NCBI GenBank assembly: GCA_041389725.1
Contig: JAWKRG010000004.1
Coordinates: 62,001-126,000, forward strand
DNA: 64,000 nt
Direction: 5' to 3'
From: Polyangiaceae bacterium
Lineage (GTDB): Bacteria > Myxococcota_A > Polyangia > Polyangiales > Polyangiaceae
This document shows positions 44,148-53,579 of the stretch, in pieces. Every line of letters starts with the position of its first letter. Position 1 is the first letter of the stretch. The notes under the pieces are model-generated. The model was not told the DNA's origin. It was given only the letters and a program-made list of their open reading frames with translations, and made no database searches. Position numbers and translations under genes: made by a program.

Positions 44148-45467
44148 ATGCGAATTGCGGTCGTGGGCTCCGGATACGTCGGCTTGGTGGCAGGCGCGTG
44201 TTTTGCGGATGTGGGCGTAGACGTCGTTTGTGTAGACGTGGATGAAAGCAAGCTGGAGAAGCTGCGCAAGGCCGACGTGCCGTTCTTCGAGCCGCGCCTG
44301 GACGATCTGGTCAAGCGCAACCACCCGGATCGCCTTCAATTCAGCTCGGACCTCAAAGAGAGCATTCGCGGTCGCTCCGTGGTTTTCATCGCCGTGGGCA
44401 CGCCTCCCAATGAAGACGGTTCGGCGGATCTGCAGCACGTGTTGAAAGTGGCGAAGGACGTCGCAACGCTCGCCGAGAACGATCTCGTTCTGGTCTTGAA
44501 GAGCACAGTGCCCGTGGGTACGAACAAGAAAGTGCGCGAAGTCGTAGAGGGGCTCTCCAAGCACAAGATCAGCATCGTCAGCAACCCTGAATTCCTGAAA
44601 GAGGGCGACGCCGTCAACGACTTCCTCAAGCCCGACCGCATCGTCGTCGGAACCGACGATGATCGAGCCTTCGAACTCATGACCCGGCTGTACGCCCCCT
44701 TCAACCGACAGAGCAACCGCCTGCATCGCATGTCCCCCGCCAGTGCGGAGATCGTCAAGTACGCGGCGAACGCGCTACTGGCGACGAAGATCTCGTTCAT
44801 GAACGAGATTGCTCACTTGTGTGACGTGGTGGGTGCGGACGTGGAACACGTGCGGCTCGCCGTCGGTGCGGATGAGCGTATCGGGCTGCAGTTTCTCTAT
44901 CCTGGCTTGGGCTTTGGCGGCAGCTGTTTCCCCAAGGACCTGAAGGCGCTGGTGCACACCGCGAACCAGCTGTCGGTGCCAGTGACCGTTGCCGACGCAG
45001 CCCGAGTGGCCAACGAAGCCCCCGTGCAGCGCATGCTGGGGCGGATGGAGAAGGACCTGGGCGCTTTCAAGGGCAAGGTCGTTGCCGTTTGGGGACTTGC
45101 GTTCAAGCCCAAGACCGATGACGTCCGCGAATCCGCTGCGCTGCGTCTGATAGCGGAGCTCGTGGCGCGCGGCGCGAGTGTGCGCACGACGGACCCGCAA
45201 GCGCGAGAGACGGCAGCGGTCTGGCTGGGCGAGCACGGCGTGCACCAGGGTGTGGAGATGACGGACGATCTCTACGAAACCTGCCGTGGTGCCGATGCGG
45301 TCGTGCTCGCGACGGAGTGGAATCAGTTCCGCTCGCCGGACTTCCAGCGCATCGCGAAGCTGATGCGCGGCCGACACGTGTTCGATGGCCGCAATGTGTT
45401 GGACGCGGAGTCCGTAGCAGAAGCGGGCCTCGCGTATCGCGCCATGGGCCGCCCGCCGCGGGGCTGA
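44148..45467 (+). CDS. ugd: UDP-glucose 6-dehydrogenase
   Basis: 439 aa. Rossmann motif GSGYVGLVAGACFADVG at 8-24; the central helix and catalytic loop GFGGSCFPKD with Cys260; C-terminal UDP-binding domain with VWGLAFKPKTDDVRES. It oxidises UDP-glucose to UDP-glucuronate with two NAD+ and supplies glycan and capsule synthesis. Length matches the family. Ends 11 bp from the stop of glgB on the other strand. Confidence 0.96.
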   Translation: MRIAVVGSGYVGLVAGACFADVGVDVVCVDVDESKLEKLRKADVPFFEPRLDDLVKRNHPDRLQFSSDLKESIRGRSVVFIAVGTPPNEDGSADLQHVLKVAKDVATLAENDLVLVLKSTVPVGTNKKVREVVEGLSKHKISIVSNPEFLKEGDAVNDFLKPDRIVVGTDDDRAFELMTRLYAPFNRQSNRLHRMSPASAEIVKYAANALLATKISFMNEIAHLCDVVGADVEHVRLAVGADERIGLQFLYPGLGFGGSCFPKDLKALVHTANQLSVPVTVADAARVANEAPVQRMLGRMEKDLGAFKGKVVAVWGLAFKPKTDDVRESAALRLIAELVARGASVRTTDPQARETAAVWLGEHGVHQGVEMTDDLYETCRGADAVVLATEWNQFRSPDFQRIAKLMRGRHVFDGRNVLDAESVAEAGLAYRAMGRPPRG

Positions 45468-45478
45468 CGCGCGTTCTT

Positions 45479-47689
45479 CTAGGCAGGTACCAGAACGAGC
45501 ACCGAAAGGGGCGGCAGAGCCAGGAGCCAAGAATGCTCACGGCCGTGCTGCTCCGCCCGGTCGGCCTCGACTTCCTTCGGCTTGAAGTAGCCGCCGCCGC
45601 CCCACTGGACGTCATCGGTGTTGATGGCGACGCGCCACTTGCCGCCACGTGGCGCTCCGATGCGGTAGCCGTCGCGCGGCACTGGCGTGAGGTTCAGGAT
45701 CACCGCGGCAACCTGATCGTCAGCCAGTCGCAGGTAGGACATGACGGAGTTCTGGTGATCCCCCGCGTCGATCCACTGAAAACTCTCGGGCTTCGGATCG
45801 GCCTGGAATAGCGCAGGAGTATGGAGGTACGTGGTGCCGAGGGCCTTCATGAACTCGAAGAACTGGCGATGCTCGGGTTGCGCCAACAGGTGCCAGTCCA
45901 CACTACCGTCGTGATTCCACTCGGTGGTCTGGGCGATCTCCTGTCCCATGAAGATCAACTGTTTGCCAGGGCGTGTGTACTGATACGCGGCCAGGGCTCG
46001 TAGGTTGGCCAGCTTCTGCCACGGGTCTCCGGGCATCTTGGAGAACAGTGAGCCTTTGCCGTGCACGACTTCGTCGTGGGACAGCGAGTTCACGAAGCAC
46101 TCGTGATACTCGTAGATCATCGAGAAGGTCAGCTGGTCCTGATGAAACTTGCGATGCACGGGCTCCTTCTCGAAGTACTTGAGGGTGTCGTGCATCCAGC
46201 CCATGTTCCACTTGAAGGTGAAGCCCAGCCCGCCATCGACGGCCGCGCGCGTCACGCCGCCCCAGGCCGTGGACTCCTCCGCGATGCTGAAGGCGCCCGG
46301 TTCTTCCTCGCCGATGATGTGATTCACGGCCTTGATCAGGTCGATAGCCTCGATGTTCTCGCGGCCGCCGTAGGCGTTGGGTAGCCACTGGCCTTCCTCT
46401 CGGCTGTAGTCGAGGTACAGCATGGAGGCGACGGCATCCACGCGCAGCGCATCGACGTGGAACTCTTTCAACCAATAGAGGGCGTTGGCCAGCAAGAACG
46501 CTCGCACCTCGGAGCGGCCGTAGTTGAAGATCAGCGTGCCCCAATCGGGATGTTCACCGCGGCGCGAGTCCTCGTGCTCGTACAGGCAGGTGCCGTCGAA
46601 GCGGGCCAACGCGAAGTCGTCCTTGGGAAAGTGCGCCGGCACCCAGTCCAAGATCACCCCGATGCCGGCCTGGTGGAGGGCGTCGACGAAGTAGCGGAAA
46701 TCGTCCGCGCCGCCGTAGCGCGCGGTGGGCGCGAAGTAGCCCGTGACTTGGTAGCCCCAGGAGCCGAAGAAGGGATGCTCCGCAATGGGCATCAGCTCGA
46801 CGTGGGTGCAGCCGAGGGACTTCACGTGCTCGATCAAAGGCGCTGCAATCTCGCGGTAGCTCAAGGAACGATTGCCGTCTTCGGGCACGCGACGCCAGGA
46901 GCCCAGGTGGACCTCGTACACGCTCATGGGTTCGGTGCGCGGATCCACGGACTTGCGACGCGTCATCCAACCGCTGTCGCCCCACTCGTGCTTGGACGCC
47001 GACACGACGCTCGCCGTCTTCGGCGGAAGCTCCGCTTGTTTGGCGTAGGGGTCGGCTTTTTGAATCACCCCGCCCGCACGCGTACGGATCTCGAACTTGT
47101 AGTGGGCACCTTCACCCACGTCGGGAATGAACAGTTCCCACACGCCAGAAGCGCCCAGGCTTCGCATCGGGTGTAGCCGTCCGTTCCATGCGTTGAAGTC
47201 GCCCACCACGCTCACTGCCTTGGCGTTGGGGGCCCAGACGGCGAAGGCGGTCCCCCAATCGCCGTCCATACAGCGTACGTTGGCGCCCATCACACTCCAC
47301 AGCTTTCGGTGGTTCCCTTCGTTGAACAGATGTAGGTCCGTTTCACCCAGGGAGGGCGCGTGACGGTATCGGTCCTTGCAGGTCCATTCCAGGCCGTCCG
47401 TGAAGCGAAATCGAACCTGGTGCGCTAGCGGCATGCTCGCGCCCTCGAAGAACGCCACGAACAATCCCTTGCCCGCGGCGTGCATGGCGTGAGCCTGGTC
47501 GTCGACCAGGCACCATGCGTCGGTTGCGTCGGGGTGAAAGGCGCGGACGACCACACCACGGGTGGCGCCGCCGTGGAACGGATGGGCTCCCAGAAGACCG
47601 TGGGGATCATGCAGCTCACCCCGGGAGAGGCGCGCTCGGGCGTCTGCATCTCCGGTCATTTCGGGGTCGATTTGGTTGCTGGCTCTCAT
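45479..47689 (-). CDS. glgB: 1,4-alpha-glucan branching enzyme
   Basis: 736 aa. N-terminal carbohydrate-binding modules (about 25-220, with DPHGLLGAHPFHGG and GTAFAVWAPNAKAVSVVGDFNAWNG) precede the GH13 barrel: ELMPIAEHPFFGSWGYQVTGYFAPTARYG, nucleophile Asp in DALRVDAVASMLYLDYSR, acid Glu in FSIAEESTAWGGVT and SLSHDEVVHGKGS. The branching-enzyme specific YLDYSREEG supports GlgB over other GH13 enzymes. It introduces alpha-1,6 branches into glycogen. Upstream on the same strand lies the HDOD-GGDEF gene with 52 bp between. Confidence 0.96.
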   Translation of the reverse strand: MRASNQIDPEMTGDADARARLSRGELHDPHGLLGAHPFHGGATRGVVVRAFHPDATDAWCLVDDQAHAMHAAGKGLFVAFFEGASMPLAHQVRFRFTDGLEWTCKDRYRHAPSLGETDLHLFNEGNHRKLWSVMGANVRCMDGDWGTAFAVWAPNAKAVSVVGDFNAWNGRLHPMRSLGASGVWELFIPDVGEGAHYKFEIRTRAGGVIQKADPYAKQAELPPKTASVVSASKHEWGDSGWMTRRKSVDPRTEPMSVYEVHLGSWRRVPEDGNRSLSYREIAAPLIEHVKSLGCTHVELMPIAEHPFFGSWGYQVTGYFAPTARYGGADDFRYFVDALHQAGIGVILDWVPAHFPKDDFALARFDGTCLYEHEDSRRGEHPDWGTLIFNYGRSEVRAFLLANALYWLKEFHVDALRVDAVASMLYLDYSREEGQWLPNAYGGRENIEAIDLIKAVNHIIGEEEPGAFSIAEESTAWGGVTRAAVDGGLGFTFKWNMGWMHDTLKYFEKEPVHRKFHQDQLTFSMIYEYHECFVNSLSHDEVVHGKGSLFSKMPGDPWQKLANLRALAAYQYTRPGKQLIFMGQEIAQTTEWNHDGSVDWHLLAQPEHRQFFEFMKALGTTYLHTPALFQADPKPESFQWIDAGDHQNSVMSYLRLADDQVAAVILNLTPVPRDGYRIGAPRGGKWRVAINTDDVQWGGGGYFKPKEVEADRAEQHGREHSWLLALPPLSVLVLVPA

Positions 47690-47741
47690 GGCGCGCGGAC
47701 CATAGCCAAGGTCCGAAACGAGCGCACGCCAATCTGAGGTG

Positions 47742-49238
47742 TCAGGCCGTGGCGGCCAGAGTCCGCGTATTGTCCTCGTCGGGCACGTTCAGCTTCACGC
47801 GGTTACGTCCGGCGTCTTTGGCGGCATAGAGCGCCTCGTCCGCGAGAGACACGAGGCGTGCGCCGTCCTTGCGGGTCGGTCGCATCAGAGTAGCCACGCC
47901 GAAGCTTGCCGTCACCTTCAGATCGCCCCGCTCCGTGCACAGTTCTTCCGCTTCGACGCCCCGTCGCAAGCGCTCGGCCACGACCCCTGCGCCGTCCGCT
48001 TCAGTTCGCGGCAACAGCACGACGAACTCTTCGCCGCCGAAGCGGGCCACGACATCGCCCGTGCGCACCAGGCGCTTGATCACACCCGCAATGGTACTGA
48101 GTACGAGGTCGCCCGCCTGGTGTCCACAAAGGTCGTTGACGCGCTTGAAGTGATCCACGTCGACCATGATCAAGCTGAGCGCGGTGCGTTCGCGCTCGGC
48201 CCGCGCAAGGTCGCGGATGAGCGCGTCATTGAATGCGCGACGATTGGGCAGCTCCGTCAGCGCATCCGTCGCGGCCAGATCTTTGAGTCGCTCGTTCGCT
48301 TCCGCCAGCTCCGCAGCGAGCTCCTCCTTTTCCGCCACCAACTGCTCGAGCTGTCGCACGACGCGTTCGTAGTGCAGATTCAGCTCGAAGAGCGAGCGCT
48401 GGGCGTTGGCGGCCAGGGTGTCCAGATCTGGTTGCGGTCCCACGTCGCGGTTGAAGGCTTGGGCCGCGAGCACGACTTGCTCGGGTAGCTGCTGCAGGAT
48501 GGATGCGACCGTCTCTTCGGCAAGTCCGCACTCGCTACCCGCGCGTTCTGCCTCGGCGCGGGAGGACGCCACGTCCGCTCCCTCGAAGGCACCGGCGAAG
48601 CGCTCCGCCAGCCACGCCACGCGGCTGCTGCCTTCCTTGGGGCAGGCTGCGTCGTGATGGTGTGCGATGGCGGCGATTGTGGTCGTCGGCAGGTGGAACT
48701 CACTCGCGATGGACGCTCCGAGCACGTCGTGAGGCTCCAGGCCGTCGGCGCGCTCCAGAATCGGACGATGGGCGGCAGGCCGCCGGGCAAGATCGGCGGC
48801 CCTGGCAAGATCTTTGCGGGCGTGCGCCAGCATCCCCACCTCTAGGAACAGGCCGACCGTGAAGTGCTCGTCTGCGTTTGGGTCGCCCAACGCGTCGGCG
48901 ATGAGGCGGGCCGCCACCGCACGCCGCAGGCAGAGAGCCAGCAGGTCGTCCCCGTCTCGCCCCGTGGGGACCATGTCCGACAGGGCCAGGGAAAGCCCGA
49001 TGTTGCGCAGCCCCCGCGCGCCCAGCAGGGACGCCGCCTGCCCAACGTCTGTGACGTTGCGGGGCATGCCGTAGGCCGCGCTGTTGACGACGGAAAGCAC
49101 CCGCACGCCAAAACCGGGATCCGAGGCCGCCAGCCTTGCCAACTGCTGAACGGATGCATCCTCGCGCAGGCTCGCTTCGACGATGCGAGTCGCCATGATG
49201 GCCAGTGGGGAGCGCTGGTGACTAGGATCTGTGTTCAT
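47742..49238 (-). CDS. HDOD-GGDEF signalling protein
   Basis: 498 aa from the ATG at 49238. HDOD domain at about 15-220 (LARLAASDPGFGVRVLSVVNSAAYG, GLFLEVGMLAHARKDL, AIAHHHDAACP). A coiled coil at about 290-330 (ERVVRQLEQLVAEKEELAAELAEANERL, given here in two parts) leads to a GGDEF domain with TDALTELPNRRAF, VDVDHFKRVND and active-site GGEEF. It should make cyclic di-GMP, controlled by the HDOD module. An RxxD inhibitory site is not evident before GGEEF. Divergent from the FHA gene by 172 bp. Confidence 0.9.
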   Translation of the reverse strand: MNTDPSHQRSPLAIMATRIVEASLREDASVQQLARLAASDPGFGVRVLSVVNSAAYGMPRNVTDVGQAASLLGARGLRNIGLSLALSDMVPTGRDGDDLLALCLRRAVAARLIADALGDPNADEHFTVGLFLEVGMLAHARKDLARAADLARRPAAHRPILERADGLEPHDVLGASIASEFHLPTTTIAAIAHHHDAACPKEGSSRVAWLAERFAGAFEGADVASSRAEAERAGSECGLAEETVASILQQLPEQVVLAAQAFNRDVGPQPDLDTLAANAQRSLFELNLHYERVVRQLEQLVAEKEELAAELAEANERLKDLAATDALTELPNRRAFNDALIRDLARAERERTALSLIMVDVDHFKRVNDLCGHQAGDLVLSTIAGVIKRLVRTGDVVARFGGEEFVVLLPRTEADGAGVVAERLRRGVEAEELCTERGDLKVTASFGVATLMRPTRKDGARLVSLADEALYAAKDAGRNRVKLNVPDEDNTRTLAATA

Positions 49239-49410
49239 GAGTCCGCTCGCGCCCCCGGGAATCGCTTTCCCACGTAGAACGGTCCCGCCACGAGCCCCTT
49301 GAGTTCGGGGGTAGTGAAATGGGCTACCTCGACGCCACCCGTGCCCTGGGAGCGATGGGTGAACGCCGTGCCATCGACCGCGCGGCCCTGACCCACTATA
49401 GTTTTGGGCA

Positions 49411-50340
49411 GTGCGAGATACGCCCATCACTTGGCCGGGCAACGAGCCGGAGCGTCGAGGTCCCGAGCATTCCGCTGCGTCGCGGCTGTTCAGGTTGCGT
49501 CTAAAGGACCGAGAGATCTTGCTGCCTCGCGGCGAATTCGTAGTGGGCCGCAGCCGGTCCTGCGATTTGGTCGTGGACGACATGCTCGTCTCGCGTCGCC
49601 ACGCGCGATTCTTCGTCTCACGAAACTCGCTCTTCGTGGAGGATCTCAGCAGCGCCAATGGCGTGCTCGTGAATGAAGCGACCACGAGCGGGGTCGTAGC
49701 GCTTCAGGAGGGTGACCGCGTCATCATCGGCACCTGCGAGCTCATCGTGATCTGCGCAGAGACTGCTCCGCGGCCACCCGCGAGCTCGTCGCGCCGCGGG
49801 CCACCGCCCACGTCCCTGACGGAAAAGGACATTCCGGTCATCACGTCCGCCCCCCAACTCGAAGTAGCGCCGCGGGAAGTGCCTGGAAGCTTCGACGAGT
49901 CGTTGGAGGACACGCAGCGCACCGAAAAGATGGATGGCCTAGCGACCATGGCGCGCCTTGCGGATCGAATGATCTCCATGGGGCGTGCAGATGCGGCCGT
50001 CCGCTTGCTGAGCGACCATCTGCGCGATCTGTTGGAGAAAACCCAGCAGGGACGGAGCGTTCCGCCACCTACCCTCGAACTGGCTGGGGTCTACAGCCTC
50101 AAGCTCGCTGACATTGCCAAGGATGGCGCCTGGGCCACCTTGGGCGTCGAGATCTTCACCGCGGCGAAGAAGCCCCTGCCCGCCAAGGCCGTTCAGTTGC
50201 TGGAGACCATGGGCACCGGGCTGCCCAACTTCGACCGCCAAAAGCTGACCTTCTACAAGGCGGCCCTTCGCGAGGCGCACGGTCTCTCAGCGGCCGAAGT
50301 GGCGCTGGCGGAAAGAATCCTCAAGCTGCCCGTGAGGTGA
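49411..50340 (+). CDS. FHA-domain protein
   Basis: 309 aa from the GTG at 49411. FHA domain at about 25-115: LLPRGEFVVGRSRSCDLVV, VSRRHARFFV (Ser-Arg-Arg-His phosphothreonine pocket) and SSANGVLVNE. The rest is helical with an Arg/Ala-rich segment (LADRMISMGRADAAVRLL) resembling a TPR. It overlaps the Ser/Thr kinase start by 4 bp, so it is probably a phospho-dependent partner of that kinase. Confidence 0.88.
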   Translation: MRDTPITWPGNEPERRGPEHSAASRLFRLRLKDREILLPRGEFVVGRSRSCDLVVDDMLVSRRHARFFVSRNSLFVEDLSSANGVLVNEATTSGVVALQEGDRVIIGTCELIVICAETAPRPPASSSRRGPPPTSLTEKDIPVITSAPQLEVAPREVPGSFDESLEDTQRTEKMDGLATMARLADRMISMGRADAAVRLLSDHLRDLLEKTQQGRSVPPPTLELAGVYSLKLADIAKDGAWATLGVEIFTAAKKPLPAKAVQLLETMGTGLPNFDRQKLTFYKAALREAHGLSAAEVALAERILKLPVR

Positions 50341-51896
50341 CGGTGCAACTGGCGGAATCCCCCAGCGACTTCAACGCACGCCGTCGGCTCGCAGGGACGC
50401 GGTTGGGGCGCTATCAAGTTGGACCGCGCTTGGGCGCGGGTGGGACGGCCTCGGTCTACTTGGCGCGACTGTCGGGGCCGCACAACTTCGAACGCCTCGT
50501 TGCGCTCAAGGTGGTGCACGACCACCTGAGCGAGGAGCGTGAGTTCATCGCGCAGTTCCTGGACGAGGCCAACCTGCTGGTGCGCTTGAACCACCCGAAC
50601 ATCGTGCGCGTGCACGAATTGGGGCGCGAAGGTCACACGCTCTTTTTGGCCATCGAGTACCTGGACGGCCAGCCGCTCTCCAAGCTGATTCAGCGACTCG
50701 CTCACGCGGGCAAGCGCATGCCTCCCGAGCTCGTCGCTTGGATCGGAGCACGCGTAGCCGACGGTCTGCACCACGCCCACGGACTGACCGACGACCACGG
50801 CAACCCGCTGGCGTTGGTGCACCGCGACATCAGTCCGCAGAACATCTTCATCAGTTACGACGGTGGCGTGAAGATCATCGACTTTGGCATCGCCCGCGCG
50901 GCCGGACGCCTGGCGCAAACCACCTTGGGCAAGATCAAGGGCAAGTTCAGCTACATGGCGCCCGAGCAAGTGCTGGGCTCGGACTTCGATCATCGCGTGG
51001 ATCTCTTCGCGCTGGGCGCCACCTTGTACGAAGCCGCCGTGGGTACTCGTCTGTTCGCTGGCAAGGACGAAACGGACACCCTGCACAAGCTCTTGTTCGA
51101 GGAAGTACCCGACCCTCGCGCGAACATCCCAGACTTTCCCGCCACGCTGGCCGAAAGTCTGCGCAAGGCTTTGGCGGGCAAGCCCGAGGAGCGCTACGCC
51201 GACGGCGGACATTTCCGAGACGACCTCGATCGCTACGTGAAGCGAACCGCACCAGACGTGGACCTACGCGAACGCGTCGCCACCCTGATGAAGAGGCTCT
51301 TCGATCAGGAGCGTCTGCAGCAGGCCGCCGCGATCGACGAACTGCGCCACAACACCACGGGCACGCACAGTGGGGAGATGGTTTCGGTCGCCTCTGCGGC
51401 GCTCGCGCCGGCGCCACGACGTCCTAGCAAGGCGTGGCTCGTCGCGATCTCGGCGGCCGTGGTCGGTGTGGTGGCGGTGATCGCCGTCGTGCTCGGTCGC
51501 GATGGTAGAGCCGCGGCGCCTGCGACCAGCGCGAGCGGCGTCGAGGCACCGACCGTTCCCACGGCCGTGGCGATCGAAGTCGTGGTGCAGCCTCCCGTAG
51601 ACGCCCTCGTGGAGATCGATGGTCAGCGGGCGAACGGCAGGCCCGCTCGACGCACGATCGCGCGGGGGCAGGACGCCGTGACGATCCGCGTGTCGGCGCC
51701 CGGCAAGATCCCGGCCGAGCTGAGTGTGGTTCCGGACAAGGACCGTAGCGTGGTCGTCCCGCTCTCCGACGAACCAGTCAAGGTGTCCGCACCACCCAGT
51801 GCGGAGTCTCCCAAACGCCAGACGCCGCGCCCGGGCCCCCGCCCCGGTCCAAAGCCGAAGAATCCGGGCGACCTGATCACGAACTACCCATTCTGA
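50337..51896 (+). CDS. Ser/Thr protein kinase with transmembrane helix
   Basis: 519 aa from the GTG at 50337. Kinase domain at about 22-300: Gly loop RLGAGGTASVYLAR, Lys in ALKVVHDHL, catalytic HRDISPQNIF, DFGIARA, and the activation-segment APEQ. One TM helix at about 363-383 (WLVAISAAVVGVVAVIAVVL). The exported part carries a PEGA-like stretch (VEIDGQRANGRPARRTI) and a Pro/Arg/Lys tail ending in GDLITNYPF, a terminus frequent in myxobacterial kinases. Translationally coupled to the FHA gene. Confidence 0.94.
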   Translation: MTVQLAESPSDFNARRRLAGTRLGRYQVGPRLGAGGTASVYLARLSGPHNFERLVALKVVHDHLSEEREFIAQFLDEANLLVRLNHPNIVRVHELGREGHTLFLAIEYLDGQPLSKLIQRLAHAGKRMPPELVAWIGARVADGLHHAHGLTDDHGNPLALVHRDISPQNIFISYDGGVKIIDFGIARAAGRLAQTTLGKIKGKFSYMAPEQVLGSDFDHRVDLFALGATLYEAAVGTRLFAGKDETDTLHKLLFEEVPDPRANIPDFPATLAESLRKALAGKPEERYADGGHFRDDLDRYVKRTAPDVDLRERVATLMKRLFDQERLQQAAAIDELRHNTTGTHSGEMVSVASAALAPAPRRPSKAWLVAISAAVVGVVAVIAVVLGRDGRAAAPATSASGVEAPTVPTAVAIEVVVQPPVDALVEIDGQRANGRPARRTIARGQDAVTIRVSAPGKIPAELSVVPDKDRSVVVPLSDEPVKVSAPPSAESPKRQTPRPGPRPGPKPKNPGDLITNYPF

Positions 51897-51945
51897 GACC
51901 TGCAGCTTGGGCCTCACAGCCCAAGACTGCTATACCCAGGCTCCC

Positions 51946-52908
51946 ATGCGTCGCGCTGCCCTTGCGCTCGTGCTGATCGGGATCGCGATGCCGGCTCGTG
52001 CCCAGCAGCCTGCCAGCGATGAGGCTTGCCAAGGCGAGCCGGCCGAGTGCGGCAAGCAGGAATTCGAGGCAGGCATCAAAGCTTATCAGGCTGGAGACTT
52101 CGGTAACGCAGCCCAGCACTTCGAGCGTGCTCATGGGCACCGTGCACACCCCGTCGTGCTCTTCAACTGGGCTCTCGCTGAGGCTCGTGCCAACAAGCCC
52201 GTCGATGCCATCGCCAAGTTCGAGCGCGTGCTCGCGGACGCGCAAACTCCAGAAGAACTGAAGAGCAAAGTCGAGGCCGAGCGCGAGAAGGTGAACCGCA
52301 ACGTTTCTCGCGTCGTCCTGGATGCCAGCGGCAAGAAGGTCGAGCTGTTCGTCGACGACGCGCCGCACGGCGGCGATCCTCCGACGGCGACGCTCAACCC
52401 CGGGCGCCACGCGGTGCGCGTCACCATCGATGGCAAGGTTGCGCTCACCCGGGAGATCGACGTGCGTCCGGGGGAAACCCTGCGCCTCAGCGTTTCTGCC
52501 ACCAAGGATGCACCCAAAGGGGGTGGTGTAGGCGGTGACGCTGGCCGGGAGACGAGGCCCGCGCCCCGGGTTGGGAAGCCGTTGGAGCCCATCTGGTTCT
52601 TCGTGGGAGCAGGCGCAACGCTGGTGGCCGGTGGTGTGGCGGTGTGGAGTGGGCTCGACACGAAGAATGCCTTCGACGAGTACGAGCGCGATCTTCCCCG
52701 CTTGACCCAAGCGCAGGCGGACGCGCGTGTTTCCGACGGACACGACCGGGAGCTGCGCACCAACATCTTGATCGGCGCGACCGCTGGCCTCGGGGTCGCC
52801 ACCGCAGTCGTTGGAGCGTTCTTCGTAGATTGGTCGCGCGAGTCGCCCCGCGAGCGCGGAGGGCTCCTGCTCGGCCCAGGACACGTTGGCTATGCGGGTC
52901 GGTTCTAG
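51946..52908 (+). CDS. Exported TPR protein with PEGA-like domain and TM helices
   Basis: 320 aa from the ATG at 51946. Cleavable signal (LVLIGIAMPARA-QQ). TPR-like helices at 30-120 (AGIKAYQAGDFGNAAQHFERAH, as two helices; VVLFNWALAEARANKPVDAIAKFERVL). A PEGA-like beta part follows (KVELFVDDAPHGGDPP, LNPGRHAVRVTIDG). Then two TM helices near 205-225 and 270-290. This layout is common for proteins in operons with myxobacterial Ser/Thr kinases and may serve as a kinase-linked envelope protein. Confidence 0.8.
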   Translation: MRRAALALVLIGIAMPARAQQPASDEACQGEPAECGKQEFEAGIKAYQAGDFGNAAQHFERAHGHRAHPVVLFNWALAEARANKPVDAIAKFERVLADAQTPEELKSKVEAEREKVNRNVSRVVLDASGKKVELFVDDAPHGGDPPTATLNPGRHAVRVTIDGKVALTREIDVRPGETLRLSVSATKDAPKGGGVGGDAGRETRPAPRVGKPLEPIWFFVGAGATLVAGGVAVWSGLDTKNAFDEYERDLPRLTQAQADARVSDGHDRELRTNILIGATAGLGVATAVVGAFFVDWSRESPRERGGLLLGPGHVGYAGRF

Positions 52909-52918
52909 GCAGGGCGTG

Positions 52919-53500
52919 ATGTTCCGCCGCTCGCTGTTTCTCCTGCTACTCGTCCTCGCCCTCGGTTGCGATAGGGGCGCCGAGAGCGACTTGCCCATCT
53001 CGGGCACGATTGGGGAGTTCTCGCTCAGGGACCAAAGCGGCAAGGCTTTCGGCAATGCGGACTTGCGCGGAAAAGTCTGGGTTGCCGCCTTCATGTTCAC
53101 GCGTTGTCCGACGGTCTGCCCGCGGATGATGGGCGTGATGAAGAAGCTACAGGCTCAGGCCAAAGCGAAGTCGTTGCCACTGCATCTCGTGAGCTTCTCG
53201 GTGGATCCCGAGAACGACTCTCCGGAAGTGCTTCAGGCCTTCGCCAAGAAGTACGAGGTGGACCAAGCGACTTGGAGCTTTCTCACCGGTGACTACGAGG
53301 CAGTGAAGCGCACCAGCGTCGAGGGCTTCAAGATGGCGTTGGAAGGCAAGGCCGATCCCGACGCTGAGGACTTCGGCATCCTCCACGGGTCGCATCTCGT
53401 GCTCGTGGACAAGCAGCTACGGATCCGTGGCTTCTACTCGACGAAGACTGACGCCGAGTTGGAGAAGCTCCTGCAAGACGCGGAGGGTCTGACGCGCTGA
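52919..53500 (+). CDS. SCO1/SenC-family thioredoxin-fold protein
   Basis: 193 aa from the ATG at 52919. Lipobox LLLVLALGCDR. The Cu-binding CXXXCP motif is FTRCPTVCPRM and the distal His is in LHGSHLVLVD; SVDPENDSPEVLQAFAKKY is typical of the family. SCO proteins help copper loading of cytochrome oxidase or act as thiol reductases. No oxidase genes are in the window. 10 bp after the TPR gene. Confidence 0.9.
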   Translation: MFRRSLFLLLLVLALGCDRGAESDLPISGTIGEFSLRDQSGKAFGNADLRGKVWVAAFMFTRCPTVCPRMMGVMKKLQAQAKAKSLPLHLVSFSVDPENDSPEVLQAFAKKYEVDQATWSFLTGDYEAVKRTSVEGFKMALEGKADPDAEDFGILHGSHLVLVDKQLRIRGFYSTKTDAELEKLLQDAEGLTR

Positions 53501-53551
53501 GGCGCTGCCCGGCCGAGACGCCGGTCCGAGCGCATGCGAACAAAGGCGCAG

Positions 53552-53574
53552 CGTCCGCGAACAAGGCGCGGACG
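53552..53574. terminator. Hairpin between convergent SCO1 and glgX genes
   Basis: Perfect 8-bp stem CGTCCGCG/CGCGGACG with a 7-nt loop, 51 bp after the SCO1 stop and 5 bp from the glgX stop. Confidence 0.5.
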
Positions 53575-53579
53575 ACGTT

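Noticed and set aside
44897..45648. Minus-strand frames opposite ugd
   Set aside because: Antisense shadows; ugd has full NAD and catalytic motifs.
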